A stretch of 64,000 nucleotides of DNA, taken from the NCBI RefSeq assembly GCF_000591055.1, contig NC_020388.1, forward strand, positions 744,001 through 808,000, in the 5' to 3' direction. This DNA is from Natronomonas moolapensis 8.8.11 (GTDB taxonomy: Archaea; Halobacteriota; Halobacteria; Halobacteriales; Haloarculaceae). The translations under genes and the position numbers were made by a program. Shown one piece after another: positions 1 to 10,578 of the stretch (positions are counted from its first letter, which is position 1; each line of letters begins with the position of its first letter). The notes under the pieces are model-generated. The model saw only the letters and a program-made list of their open reading frames with translations, had not been told where the DNA came from and did no database searches.

Positions 1-960
1 TCGGCGGGGCAATACGACGATCCCGGCGCGGGAACGATGGGGGCAAAGGGGTGGCGGGGCTCGGATCTCGTCTTCGACCTCGACGCCGATCACCTCCCCG
101 GCGTCGACCCGGAGACGACGAGTTACGCCGAAATGCTCGGAGAATGCAAGGGCGCGCTGCGTCGGCTGCTCGAGCTTCTCGAGTCGGACTTCGGCTTCGA
201 GGACCTCGAGGTCGTCTTCTCCGGCGGTCGGGGGTACCACGTCCACGTCCGACGGTCGGACGTGCTGACGCTTGGGCGGCGCGCGCGCCGGGAGATCGTC
301 GAGTACGTACTCGGCGAGGGGATCGAGTTCGACGACGTCGTCGCGACGCGGGCGGTCACCGGCAGTTCGGGGCGACAGTCGCCGGCACAGAAGCGAACGC
401 TCCCCGACGGCGGGTGGGCGGGCCGGACGAGCGATCGACTCGCCGGCTTCCTCGGGGACCTGCTCGCGATGGAGGAGGCCGACGCGATCGCCCGGCTACG
501 GACGTTCGACGGGATCGGCGAGGGAAAGGCGACCGCGGCGCTCAACGCGGCGCGGGACAACCGCGCGGAACTGGAGGCCGGCAACGTCGACGTCCACCCG
601 GCGGTGTACGGCCTGGCGAGGCGCCTCTTCGAGGACGTCGTCGACGCACAGTCGGCCCCGATCGACGAGCCAGTGACGACCGATATCAACCGTCTCATCC
701 GGCTGCCGGGGAGCCTCCATGGCGGGACCGGCCTCGCAGTCCGGCGGGTCGAACGCCCGGAGCTCGAGGGGTTCGACCCACTCGTCGACGCCGTTCCCGA
801 GACGTTCCTCGGCAACGAGATATCGGTGTACGTCCGCGAGCCGACGACAGTAGAGCTTCGGGGCGAAAGCTTTAGGCTCCAGGAGGGTGTGCGTTCCGTC
901 CCGGAGCACGTGGGCGTCTTCGCGATGGCCCGCGGGCACGCGAGCAAGGCAGGAGAATGA
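1..960 (+). CDS. priS: DNA primase small (catalytic) subunit PriS, 5' end outside window
   Basis: Catalytic subunit of the archaeal PriS-PriL primase, which makes primers for replication. The frame is open to the first base of the window and no start is needed at the internal ATG at 37, so the N-terminus (probably about 70 residues by comparison with the family) lies upstream. The catalytic Asp pair is in FDLDADH (bases about 73-93), the conserved SGGRGYHVHV strand lies near 217-246, and DINRLIRLPGSLHG near 676-723 matches the third acidic residue and nucleotide-binding segment of archaeal PriS. The stop overlaps the start of the next gene (ATGA), so priS and the GINS gene are probably cotranscribed and translationally coupled. 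Confidence 0.95.
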   Translation, partial: SAGQYDDPGAGTMGAKGWRGSDLVFDLDADHLPGVDPETTSYAEMLGECKGALRRLLELLESDFGFEDLEVVFSGGRGYHVHVRRSDVLTLGRRARREIVEYVLGEGIEFDDVVATRAVTGSSGRQSPAQKRTLPDGGWAGRTSDRLAGFLGDLLAMEEADAIARLRTFDGIGEGKATAALNAARDNRAELEAGNVDVHPAVYGLARRLFEDVVDAQSAPIDEPVTTDINRLIRLPGSLHGGTGLAVRRVERPELEGFDPLVDAVPETFLGNEISVYVREPTTVELRGESFRLQEGVRSVPEHVGVFAMARGHASKAGE

Positions 961-1955
961 ACCTCGACGAACTACAGTCCGTACAGGCACGCGAACGCCA
1001 ATCGAGTGACCTCCAGCACCTGCGATCGTCGTTTTATAAGGAGGTCGGCGAGTTCATCCGCGAACGGAACGAGGAGCGCGCCCGCGCCGTCGAGGACGCT
1101 GACGACCCGTTCTCCGAACCCGAGGTCAGACGGCTCACCGACGACATCGAGACCGCCGAGGGGACCGTCGAAGCGATCTACGAGCGCCGCGTCGGGAAGG
1201 TCGTAAAGAAAGCTTCCATCGCCGCCGCGGGGATGCCCGTCGAGGACGACGGGTTGACCAGCGAGGAGTCGGCGCTGTTCGAGTCGCTCGTCGACCGCAT
1301 CGAGGACAACCGCGAGCGAGTGCTGTCGGTGCTCGACGGCGACACCCCGTCGGTGTCGTGTTCGGTAGAGGAAACGACACCCGACGACTCCGACAGCGTC
1401 GCGTCCGAGGAGAGCATCGCCGGCCGCTCCGGCCCCGGAGCCGCCTCCCGCGATCCGGGGGCTGCCCCCCACGACGCGGAGGGCGTCAGCGCCGCCGATC
1501 TGATGGGAACCGCCCCGCCGACCGACACGGAGACGGCCGCCACGCCCGAGGGCTCTGCGGGAGAGTCCCCATCGACAGCCTCCGAGGCCGGGGGCGACTC
1601 CCCCGCCGTCGAGGCGGTTCCATCCGGATCGCCACTGTCGGAGGCGGTTCCGGAACCGATCGGTGGGTCCGAGGGCAGCCCCGAATCGGGCGACGCCGCA
1701 CGGGCCGGGACCGCGGCGGCTGATGGGTCCCCGTCCGCCGAGTCGGTGGCGAGTGGCTCGGCCGACCCGCCGGGGTCGGACACCGCCGGAGACGTCCCCG
1801 GAATGCCCCGCACGACGGTTCGGATCACCGCTGACGTCGGCGAGATCGTCGGCGCTGACGACCGCGACTACGACCTCGGTACCGAGGACGTCGTCACGCT
1901 CCCGGAACCGAACGCCGACGTCCTCGTCGAGAAGGACGCAGCGGAACGGCTGTAG
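957..1955 (+). CDS. GINS complex protein (Gins51-like) with long acidic linker
   Basis: GINS bridges MCM and primase/polymerase at the fork. The first ~115 residues are a helical, charged A domain. The last ~50 (RITADVGEIVGADD through DVLVEKDAAERL) form the small beta-rich B domain typical of Gins51/Sld5. Between them lie about 160 residues of Ser/Gly/Pro/Asp/Glu low complexity with no predicted fold, so the 332-residue protein is much longer than usual archaeal GINS (about 190). The coupling to priS is the usual archaeal arrangement. The call rests on the two terminal domains and the context; the linker is unlikely to be enzymatic. Confidence 0.85.
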   Translation: MNLDELQSVQARERQSSDLQHLRSSFYKEVGEFIRERNEERARAVEDADDPFSEPEVRRLTDDIETAEGTVEAIYERRVGKVVKKASIAAAGMPVEDDGLTSEESALFESLVDRIEDNRERVLSVLDGDTPSVSCSVEETTPDDSDSVASEESIAGRSGPGAASRDPGAAPHDAEGVSAADLMGTAPPTDTETAATPEGSAGESPSTASEAGGDSPAVEAVPSGSPLSEAVPEPIGGSEGSPESGDAARAGTAAADGSPSAESVASGSADPPGSDTAGDVPGMPRTTVRITADVGEIVGADDRDYDLGTEDVVTLPEPNADVLVEKDAAERL

Positions 1956-2129
1956 CCGGTCGCTCGGCGCTGTCGCTCTCGGCCGCGAGCAGTGTATACC
2001 CCCGGGAGCGATCCGACCGGGCAGTCGCCCCGGACGCACGCGCGGGCCGATCGAACCGAGCCCCGATCCGAAGTGCAATTCTACCGAACGCTCTCTGTAC
2101 GCTCCCGTCCCGCGATTTTCGTAGAAAGG

Positions 2130-2164
2130 TTTAAATACTAACAATACTAACTCATGGTTAGTAT
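2130..2164 (+). promoter_or_regulatory. Promoter with overlapping direct and inverted ATACTAAC repeats
   Basis: A TATA-like stretch TTTAAATA (2130-2137) sits about 27 bp before the ATG at 2163, which predicts a leaderless transcript. ATACTAAC occurs at 2135-2142 and again at 2144-2151, and its exact inverse GTTAGTAT is at 2157-2164. The second and third copies form a perfect 8-bp palindrome around TCATG. The repeats cover the TATA box, the predicted start site and the start codon, so a bound regulator would block initiation. The regulator is not known from the sequence. Confidence 0.65.
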
Positions 2165-2399
2165 GAGCGAACACATCCGATCGGTCCACAGTGAGGTCGA
2201 CGGTCTCGTCCGCCGCTACGAATACGACGACAGCGCCGTTTTCGTCGCCGACTTCGGTCCCGTGGACGGGACCGTCGACGTGGTCGACGGGACCGCGATG
2301 GTCGTCGTCGACGACGACCAATACGAGTTCGAGGTCGCCGAGGACGTCGACCACGCAATTATGAACAACGGAGTCGTTACCATAGAGACGGAGCAATAG
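2163..2399 (+). CDS. Small acidic DUF7127-like protein upstream of Cdc48
   Basis: A 78-residue acidic protein of predicted beta strands ([35 protein letters not shown]) resembling the core of Hsp20/alpha-crystallin-like domains. I recognise it as the DUF7127-type protein that often precedes the haloarchaeal Cdc48 gene. The ATG at 2163 is preferred over the one at 2154 because the TATA box is about 27 bp upstream of it. It ends 4 bp before the cdc48 start, so the pair is an operon, and a role with the unfoldase (substrate or stress adaptor) is an inference from position only. Confidence 0.7.
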   Translation: MSEHIRSVHSEVDGLVRRYEYDDSAVFVADFGPVDGTVDVVDGTAMVVVDDDQYEFEVAEDVDHAIMNNGVVTIETEQ

Positions 2400-2403
2400 A
2401 CGA

Positions 2404-4680
<2,277 letters not shown>

Positions 4681-4796
4681 CGCCCCCCGTCGGCCGAATC
4701 TTCGCTTTCTGCAGATATACCACACGATCGTTGAGTGTATTCGGAATCCGAAGCCACCCATCAAACATTTATCCGTTCGTCACCTACCTAAATACG

Positions 4797-5006
4797 ATGA
4801 ATGCACACACCGAAACAGCCGGCGACCCGCCCGATTCGAAGGCCGTTCTCTTCTGTTCAGCCTGCGATCGATCGGCCCCGATCGACGCCGCGAGCCTCGA
4901 TCGGCACCGGAACAGGACCGACGTCGAGTGCCCCGACTGTGGCGCCGTCGTCGTCAGTCAGCCGCGGTTCGGATCCGACAGCCGATACCGAACGATCTCG
5001 GCCTGA
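4797..5006 (+). CDS. Small zinc-ribbon protein
   Basis: A 69-residue protein with two CxxC knuckles (C20/C23 and C45/C48) 21 residues apart, enough for one structural zinc ribbon, and a basic His/Arg stretch between them. A TATA-like CATTTAT at about 4766-4773 is 27 bp before the chosen ATG, supporting a leaderless start there rather than the in-frame start 66 bp upstream. It is convergent with the eIF2B-like gene. No function can be assigned; haloarchaeal genomes carry many such small zinc proteins, several of them regulatory. Confidence 0.7.
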   Translation: MNAHTETAGDPPDSKAVLFCSACDRSAPIDAASLDRHRNRTDVECPDCGAVVVSQPRFGSDSRYRTISA

Positions 5007-5025
5007 TGCGGACGATCGAAGCGGT

Positions 5026-5880
5026 TCACCCGAGTTTTTCCGTGCCGGTCTCCGTGACGACGCCGTCGAGCAGATGCGCCGGCGTGGCGTCGTAGGCCGG
5101 GTTGGCGACCGAAAAGCCCTCCGCGGGTTCGCGCATCACTTCCGCCGGCGACCGGAACTCGTTCTCGAAGACGAACCCCTCCTCGATGAGTTTCTCGCTC
5201 GCGCCGACGACGGAGACGGGGACCGCGAGTTCCGCTGCCGTCGCCGCGATGGGAAACGTCCCGACGCGGTTGTACAGCGTGTCCTCGACGATCGCCGACA
5301 TCCCGAGGAGGACCCGATCGCACTCATCGAGGTACTGTCCCGCCGCGCCGTCGACGATGAGCGTCGTCTCGACGCGGTCGATCGCCGCGAGCGTCCGGGC
5401 CGTCCGTCGTCCCAGATACCGCGGTCGGGCCTCGCTGACGTAGACGTCGATGTGGTGGCCCTCGCGGGCGGCGAGTTCGATCGCCTCGACGACCGTCGAG
5501 GAGTAGTCGTGGGTCAACACCGTCGTCCCGTCCGGGAGGAGGTGTACGGCGTTCGTCGCGGCCTCGTGTTTGGCGCGCTCGACTGACTCGACGACGTCGT
5601 CGATGGCCGCATCGGTTTCGACCTTCGCCGCCTCGATCGTGTCGAACTCGCCGCCCTCGATTCGGGAGACGATCTCGCGTTGGGTGTTGTACAGCGAGGC
5701 GTGGGAGGGTTGGGCGCGCTGGAGGGCGCTGGCGTTGCGCTCGAGCGACCGAGCGTACTCCTCGACGGTCGCGAACTCTCGATCGAGGAGTTCCCGCAGC
5801 GCCTCGGCCGCTTTGACCGCGACCACCGACGACGAGTGCGTCTGCATCTCGCGGATCTCGTCGACTGTTTCGTCGATCAT
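5026..5880 (-). CDS. eIF-2B/ribose-1,5-bisphosphate isomerase-like protein, probably non-catalytic
   Basis: A 284-residue member of the eIF2B alpha/beta/delta-MtnA-R15P isomerase superfamily: a helical N-terminus (to ~110) followed by a Rossmann-like domain (VLTHDYSSTVVEA, VYVSEARPRYLG, LLGMSAIVEDTLYNRVGTFPIA). In the Thermococcus R15P isomerase the catalytic Cys follows TH, and an Asp lies in a GADSI segment. Here the first position is Asp (THDYS) and the second segment reads GMSAI, so both catalytic residues appear to be absent. I favour a regulatory or initiation-factor-like role over isomerase activity. The ATG at 5878-5880 is chosen because homology begins there; the longer upstream frame is a shadow. 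Confidence 0.8.
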   Translation of the reverse strand: MIDETVDEIREMQTHSSSVVAVKAAEALRELLDREFATVEEYARSLERNASALQRAQPSHASLYNTQREIVSRIEGGEFDTIEAAKVETDAAIDDVVESVERAKHEAATNAVHLLPDGTTVLTHDYSSTVVEAIELAAREGHHIDVYVSEARPRYLGRRTARTLAAIDRVETTLIVDGAAGQYLDECDRVLLGMSAIVEDTLYNRVGTFPIAATAAELAVPVSVVGASEKLIEEGFVFENEFRSPAEVMREPAEGFSVANPAYDATPAHLLDGVVTETGTEKLG

Positions 5881-6045
5881 GGCCGGTGGGTCGGCCGGCG
5901 AAGCTATATGCCTTCGGGGATCGGGCTCTCCCGATGCCGTCGTCGGGATCGCGACGGAATCGCGACGAGTCGCCCCGGGGCCCCGATGCGACGGGCGCCG
6001 TCCCCGAACGCGCCGTTTATTCGACTGGCGATACAAGCGTAATCG

Positions 6046-8898
6046 ATGAGTAACGGGGCCTCCGACGAGGTCGGCATGGACGCGTTCGCCGCCCTCCATG
6101 CGGACGTTCGGGCGGCGCTCTCCGAGCGGGGCTTCGAGACGCCGACGGCACCACAGCGGAAGGCGATCCCGGCGCTCGCCGACGGCGACCACGGCCTCGT
6201 CGTCGCCCCGACCGGGTCCGGCAAGACCGAGACGGCGATGTTGCCGGTCCTCTCGGCAATCCGGGGGCGCGAGCCGAGACACGGGATACAGGCGCTCTAC
6301 ATCACGCCGCTGCGAGCGCTGAATCGCGATATGCGAGAACGCCTCGATCGGTGGGGCGAGACGCTCGGCATCGAGGTCGCGGTTCGACACGGCGACACGA
6401 CCGACTACGAGCGTGGCAAACAGGCCGAGGACCCGCCGGACGTCCTCGTGACGACGCCGGAGACGTTGCAGGCGATGTTCACGGGCAAGAGGCTCCGCCG
6501 GGCGATCGCCGACGTCGAACACGTCGTCGTCGACGAAGTCCACGAACTCGCCGCCTCCAAGCGGGGGGCACAGCTGACGGTCGGGCTCGAGCACCTCCGC
6601 GAGCACGCCGGCTCGCTTCAGCGGATCGGTCTCTCGGCGACCGTCGGCGACCCGGAGGAAGTCGGGCGCTTTCTGACCGGCGACCGCGGCTGTCGGATCG
6701 CCGAGGTTGAGGCGGGGTCGAACATCGACGTCTCGGTCCGGACGCCCGAGATCACGGCGGCCGATCGGACGGCTGCGGGCGAGTTGTTGACCGACGCCGA
6801 ACTCGCGAGCCACGTCCGAACCATCGACGACATCGTCGCCGCCCACGACTCGACGCTCGTCTTCGTGAACACCCGACAGACCGCCGAGGGACTCGGATCG
6901 CGGCTGAAGTCCTACGGTACGGATCTGGGCATCCACCACGGCTCGCTGTCGAAGTCAGCCCGGGTCGAAGTCGAGGACCGTTTCAAAACCGGCGAACTCG
7001 ACGCGCTTTTGTGTACCTCCTCGATGGAACTCGGCATCGATGTGGGCCGGATCGACCACGTCGTCCAGTACTCGAGCCCGCGGGAGGTCCGCCGGCTCCT
7101 CCAGCGCGTCGGGCGAGCGGGCCACCGCCGGGAGGCGACCTCTGCCGGGACGGTCATCGCGACCGGCTCCGACGACGCCTTCGAGGCGCTCGCGATCGTC
7201 GAGCGCGCCGAACGCGGTGCCGTCGAGTCGGCGGGGATCCACCACGCCAGCCTCGATACGGTCGCGAACCAGATCCCCGGCCTGCTCATGGGCTTCGAGG
7301 AAATCCCCGCCGCGCGGGCCTACGACATCGTCACGCGGGCGTATCCGTTCCGGAATCTGTCCCGAGCCGAATTCAAATCGGTCGTCCGGGAACTTTCGGA
7401 CAACCGGCTCCTGTGGCTCGAGGAGGACGCGGATCGCCTCGAGAAGTCGGGCGGGACGTGGCAGTACTTCTACGCCAATCTCTCGATGATCCCCGACGAA
7501 GCGAATTACACGGTGACAGACATGGCGTCTGGCGACCCAGTCGGGACGCTCGCCGAGCGCTTCGTCGTCACGTTCGCCGCTCCCGGCGAGACGTTCGTCC
7601 AGGGCGGGGAGATGTGGCGGATCACCGAGATCGACGACGAGGCCGAGGAGGTCCTCGTCTCGCCGGTCGGCGACCCGACCGGGGAGGTCCCCTCCTGGGT
7701 CGGCCAGGAGATCCCGGTCCCTTACGACGTAGCCCAACACGTCGGGCGAACGCGGGCCGACGCCCACGAGCGGTTCGAGTCGGGGATGGGACGCGACCAC
7801 GTCGCGGAAGCGCTCACGGAGCGGTTCCCGGCGGACGAACACACCGCGAGCGAGGCGCTGAAACCCGTCGAGCGCCACGAAGGGCCGGTTCCGGCCGACG
7901 ACCGGGTCGTCGTCGAGGGGTTCGGCCGCGAGGTCGTCCTCAACGCCGCGTTCGGCCACACGGTCAACGAGACGCTGGGGCGGTTGCTGTCGGCGCTGAT
8001 CGGCCAGCGGACCGGCTCGTCGGTGGCGATGGAGGTCGACCCCTACCGGATCGAGCTCGAAGTGCCCTCGGGGGTGACGATCGGGGACGTCGTCGAGATC
8101 CTCGAAACGACCGACCCGGAGCACGTCGCGACCCTCGTCGAGTTGAGCCTCAAAAACGCCGATTCGCTCAAGTACACCCTCGCACAGGTCGCGGCGAAGT
8201 TCGGCGCGCTGAAACGCTGGAAGGGCAAGGGGGCGAGCCAGAATCGTTTCGGCAAGGACCGGCTGCTCGAGGCGCTCGAGGACACGCCGATCTACGACGA
8301 GGCGGTTCGGGTCGTCCTCCACGAGCAACTCGACGCCGCGACGGCGAGCGACGTCCTCCGGCGGCTCCAGTCGGGCGATCTCGCCCTCGAGACGGCGAGT
8401 CAACGGACGGCGCTCGGGCAGGCGGGGCGGTCCTCCGGGCGGGAGTTGCTCTCGCCGCAGAACGCCGACGCCTCCGTCGTCGAAACCGTCAGAGAACGGA
8501 TCATGAACGACCGGGTGTTGCTCGCGTGTCTCCACTGCGAGGAGTGGGACCGACGGCAGACGGTCGAGCGAGTCGACGAACAGCCGGAGTGCCCGGCGTG
8601 TGGGTCGACCCGGGTCGCTGCGTTGAACCCCTGGGCCGACGAGGTGCTCGAGTCGGTCCGGACCGGCGAGGACCGAAAGGACGACGAGCAGCGAAAACAG
8701 ACCGAACGCGCCCACCGGGCCGCAAGTCTGGTTCAGAGCCACGGCAAGAAGGCGGTGATCGCGCTGGCGGCGCGGGGCGTCGGCCCCCGCAACGCCGCGT
8801 TTGTGATCAACAACCACCGCGAGGACGAGGACGACTTCTACCGCGATATCATCGAGCGCGAGCGCCAGTACGCCCGGACGAACTCCTTTTGGGATTGA
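6046..8898 (+). CDS. Lhr-type superfamily 2 DNA/RNA helicase with C-terminal zinc ribbon
   Basis: A 950-residue Lhr-like helicase. Walker A PTGSGKTE lies near residue 55, the DEVH box near 163 (followed by ELAASKRG, a typical Lhr signature), and motif III SATVG near 196. The second RecA domain contains LLCTSSMELGIDVG and QRVGRAGH. A winged-helix/Lhr core region follows. Near residues 828-852 the pattern CLHC...CPACG forms a zinc ribbon, an accessory domain. Lhr proteins unwind 3'-tailed duplexes and act in replication-coupled repair or RNA metabolism. TTTAT at 6016-6020 places a leaderless start at 6046. The gene is divergent from the eIF2B-like gene. Confidence 0.9.
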   Translation: MSNGASDEVGMDAFAALHADVRAALSERGFETPTAPQRKAIPALADGDHGLVVAPTGSGKTETAMLPVLSAIRGREPRHGIQALYITPLRALNRDMRERLDRWGETLGIEVAVRHGDTTDYERGKQAEDPPDVLVTTPETLQAMFTGKRLRRAIADVEHVVVDEVHELAASKRGAQLTVGLEHLREHAGSLQRIGLSATVGDPEEVGRFLTGDRGCRIAEVEAGSNIDVSVRTPEITAADRTAAGELLTDAELASHVRTIDDIVAAHDSTLVFVNTRQTAEGLGSRLKSYGTDLGIHHGSLSKSARVEVEDRFKTGELDALLCTSSMELGIDVGRIDHVVQYSSPREVRRLLQRVGRAGHRREATSAGTVIATGSDDAFEALAIVERAERGAVESAGIHHASLDTVANQIPGLLMGFEEIPAARAYDIVTRAYPFRNLSRAEFKSVVRELSDNRLLWLEEDADRLEKSGGTWQYFYANLSMIPDEANYTVTDMASGDPVGTLAERFVVTFAAPGETFVQGGEMWRITEIDDEAEEVLVSPVGDPTGEVPSWVGQEIPVPYDVAQHVGRTRADAHERFESGMGRDHVAEALTERFPADEHTASEALKPVERHEGPVPADDRVVVEGFGREVVLNAAFGHTVNETLGRLLSALIGQRTGSSVAMEVDPYRIELEVPSGVTIGDVVEILETTDPEHVATLVELSLKNADSLKYTLAQVAAKFGALKRWKGKGASQNRFGKDRLLEALEDTPIYDEAVRVVLHEQLDAATASDVLRRLQSGDLALETASQRTALGQAGRSSGRELLSPQNADASVVETVRERIMNDRVLLACLHCEEWDRRQTVERVDEQPECPACGSTRVAALNPWADEVLESVRTGEDRKDDEQRKQTERAHRAASLVQSHGKKAVIALAARGVGPRNAAFVINNHREDEDDFYRDIIERERQYARTNSFWD

Positions 8899-8916
8899 AC
8901 CAACCGGGGCACACTG

Positions 8917-8935
8917 ATTGTGCATATAGCACAAT
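8917..8935. promoter_or_regulatory. Perfect palindrome ATTGTGC-ATATA-GCACAAT
   Basis: A 7-bp perfect inverted repeat with a 5-bp AT spacer lies directly upstream of the UspA remnant and just after the Lhr helicase stop. The size and symmetry are those of a dimeric HTH repressor site (for example an Lrp/AsnC or MarR family member); the actual regulator is unknown. It has outlived the gene it probably controlled. Confidence 0.55.
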
Positions 8936-8939
8936 ATAG

Positions 8940-9277
8940 TTGGGGAGCGGCGTCGACGGGAGACATCTCGTCACGGTCGTCCCCTCGGACGTCCACACAG
9001 AGATGCCGGGAATCGACTTTGAAAAGCGGCGAAAGAACGCTCTCGGAACGTACCGCCGCGTGAGCGAACGCGAAGGGTCCGACGTGGAGACACGCGTTGT
9101 CCGGGGCACGCCCCAACGCCGGATCAACGGTATCGCGGGGACGGTCGCCGCCGACCTGATGCTCGTCGGCTCTCGCGGGCACAGCCGCCTGCGCCGGCTG
9201 TGCTGGGAAGCGTCTCCGAGCGGATCGTCGCGGAGACGAACGCGAACGTCCTGTTGATCCCCTCGAAGAACGCCTGA
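8940..9277 (+). pseudogene. Truncated and frameshifted universal stress protein (UspA) remnant
   Basis: The first frame reads VETRVVRGTPQRRI, then GTVAADLMLVGSRGHSRLRR, the ATP-binding G-2x-G-9x-G(S/T) region of UspA. At about 9197 a frameshift moves the homology to another frame, which continues LGSVSERIVAETNANV then LLIPSKNA and stops at 9277. Roughly the N-terminal third, including the usual VPTDGS start, is missing. The gene is therefore dead at both ends. It sits between the Lhr helicase and thioredoxin genes, and a dispersed repeat begins at its stop codon. Confidence 0.75.
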
Positions 9278-9342
9278 TACTGGCGGACAAACGAACGGAC
9301 ACACGAGGCGCACGCCGTTCGACGGCGCGACTGGCGGATCAC
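9275..9342 (+). repeat. Dispersed ~65-bp repeat, copy 1
   Basis: This stretch, from TGATACTG through AAACGAACGGACACACGA to GGCGGATCAC, is nearly identical to 33441-33515. The second copy has a 7-bp insertion and a few changes. An internal CGCCG-TTCGA-CGGCG hairpin is conserved in both. It is non-coding in both places. Its nature (ncRNA, mobile repeat or shared relic) is unknown. Confidence 0.6.
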
Positions 9343-9407
9343 CTCGCCAGCAATATTGTATAGAACGTCCAAAATCATTATACGTTCTCGGGCCGTAGCG
9401 TGTAGTG

Positions 9408-9749
9408 ATGAGTTCGAACGCAACAGCCGTCCCGACCGAACCGATCCACCTGGGTGCCGAAGGCGACCTCGAGGAAGCGGTATCGACGTACGACGTCGTA
9501 CTGGTCGACTTCTACGCCGACTGGTGTGGCCCGTGTCAGATGATGGAGCCGGCGATCGAGTCGGTCGCGGCCGACACCGACGCCGCCGTCGTGAAGGTCG
9601 ACGTCGATCAGTTCCAGGGGCTCGCCGCCCAATACGGCGTCCAGGGGATCCCCGCGTTGTTCCTCTTTGCCGACGGCGAGACCGTCGAACAGCTCGTCGG
9701 TATGAAGTCCGAAGACGAGCTCTCGGGCGTGATCGAACGCTACGCGTGA
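9408..9749 (+). CDS. trxA: Thioredoxin
   Basis: A cytosolic dithiol-disulfide oxidoreductase of 113 residues. The active site is WCGPC at residues 39-43, within DFYADWCGPCQMM. The cis-proline loop is GIPALFLF, and the C-terminal helix (KSEDELSGVIERYA) completes a normal thioredoxin fold. The ATG at 9408 is preferred to the adjacent GTG because CATTATA at about 9376-9382 gives a leaderless start. It is probably reduced by a thioredoxin reductase encoded elsewhere. Confidence 0.93.
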   Translation: MSSNATAVPTEPIHLGAEGDLEEAVSTYDVVLVDFYADWCGPCQMMEPAIESVAADTDAAVVKVDVDQFQGLAAQYGVQGIPALFLFADGETVEQLVGMKSEDELSGVIERYA

Positions 9750-9888
9750 TCGGACGCCAGGGCGGCCGAGAAACGGCCGCCAGCACATCGCGGAGCGCTC
9801 CGGCACGTCCGGACGTGCTCGCGAACGGCCCGGCGCCAGCCACCCACCACCGGGACGCCGGACGACGACGCGGACGACGACACATTCC

Positions 9889-10188
9889 ATGCCAGATACG
9901 ACACCCGACGCCACGGCCGAGACGACTCGCGTGTGGATGGTCGAACGGACCTACTCGGACGACGAACAGAACCTGATCATCATCACCTACGCGACGCCCG
10001 GCGGCCGCCGGGAGTTCCGCAAGGAGCGCGCGCTGACGAGCTTCACGGGAACTCGCCGCGAGACGCCGGTCAGCCTCGAGGTCGACACCTCCGACCTCGG
10101 GACCGTTTCTGACCCCGAAACGCGGGAGCGCTACGCGGCCGAGGCCGACCGGATGGCCGAGAAGCACGACCCCGGGGACGAGTTATAA
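9889..10188 (+). CDS. Conserved hypothetical protein
   Basis: A 99-residue soluble acidic protein. Its centre, RVWMVERTYSDDEQNL then IIITYATPGGRREFRKERAL, looks like a three-stranded sheet. The C-terminus is charged and helical. There is no Cys, no signal peptide and no membrane segment. It stands alone between trxA and the convergent ferredoxin gene. I do not recognise a family with a known function. Confidence 0.6.
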   Translation: MPDTTPDATAETTRVWMVERTYSDDEQNLIIITYATPGGRREFRKERALTSFTGTRRETPVSLEVDTSDLGTVSDPETRERYAAEADRMAEKHDPGDEL

Positions 10189-10241
10189 ATCGCGGACGGA
10201 CGTTTATAAATAGATCCAGCCCGCGCTTCCGCGTTTATAAA
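10183..10241. promoter_or_regulatory. Three TTTATAAA-like TATA boxes in a convergent intergenic spacer
   Basis: TTATAAAT (10183-10190), TTTATAAA (10203-10210) and TTTATAAA (10234-10241) lie in 60 bp between two genes that end towards each other. The core is palindromic, so it could act in either direction. No start codon is correctly placed for any of them, so if active they would make antisense or small non-coding transcripts. Confidence 0.4.
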
Positions 10242-10245
10242 CAGG

Positions 10246-10578
10246 TCAGTCGTCGGCAGACGCCGGCTCCGATCCCTCGCTCGCGGCCGTATCGTCGATG
10301 CTCGGCGGGTACTTTCCGCGGTCGAGCTTGAGATCGGACTGCGGGCGGGCCATGCAGGTCAGTGCGTAGGACTCGCTTTCCTCGTCGGTTAGCCCCCGAG
10401 CGGCGGGCTGGGCGACGTCGCCCTCGAGGATCTCGGCCGAACACGCCAGACACATCCCGACGCGACAGGAGTACTCCTGTGCGATTCCCTCCTCGATGCA
10501 GCGTTTGAGGATGGTCTGTTTGTCCGAAACCGTGATCGTCTCGTCGGTCCCGACGAACTCGACGGTGTACTCTGTCAT
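10246..10578 (-). CDS. Plant-type [2Fe-2S] ferredoxin
   Basis: A small electron carrier of 110 residues. The cluster ligands are C38, C43, C46 (CRVGMCLAC) and C75, the C-x4-C-x2-C-x28-C spacing of plant-type ferredoxins. It lacks the long N-terminal acidic insertion of the abundant haloarchaeal ferredoxin, so it is a paralogue with its own partner. The C-terminus is acidic and disordered. The ATG at 10576-10578 (MTEYTVEFVG) is chosen because the preceding residues do not fit the fold. It ends about 57 bp from the convergent hypothetical gene. Confidence 0.88.
   Translation of the reverse strand: MTEYTVEFVGTDETITVSDKQTILKRCIEEGIAQEYSCRVGMCLACSAEILEGDVAQPAARGLTDEESESYALTCMARPQSDLKLDRGKYPPSIDDTAASEGSEPASADD

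Noticed and set aside
6955-8934. 659-codon minus-strand frame opposite the first Lhr helicase
   Set aside because: It mirrors the helicase coding sequence and shows only composition-driven residues.
8940-9257. Intact 105-residue protein
   Set aside because: The homology to UspA changes frame near 9197 and the N-terminal third is missing, so it is a pseudogene.
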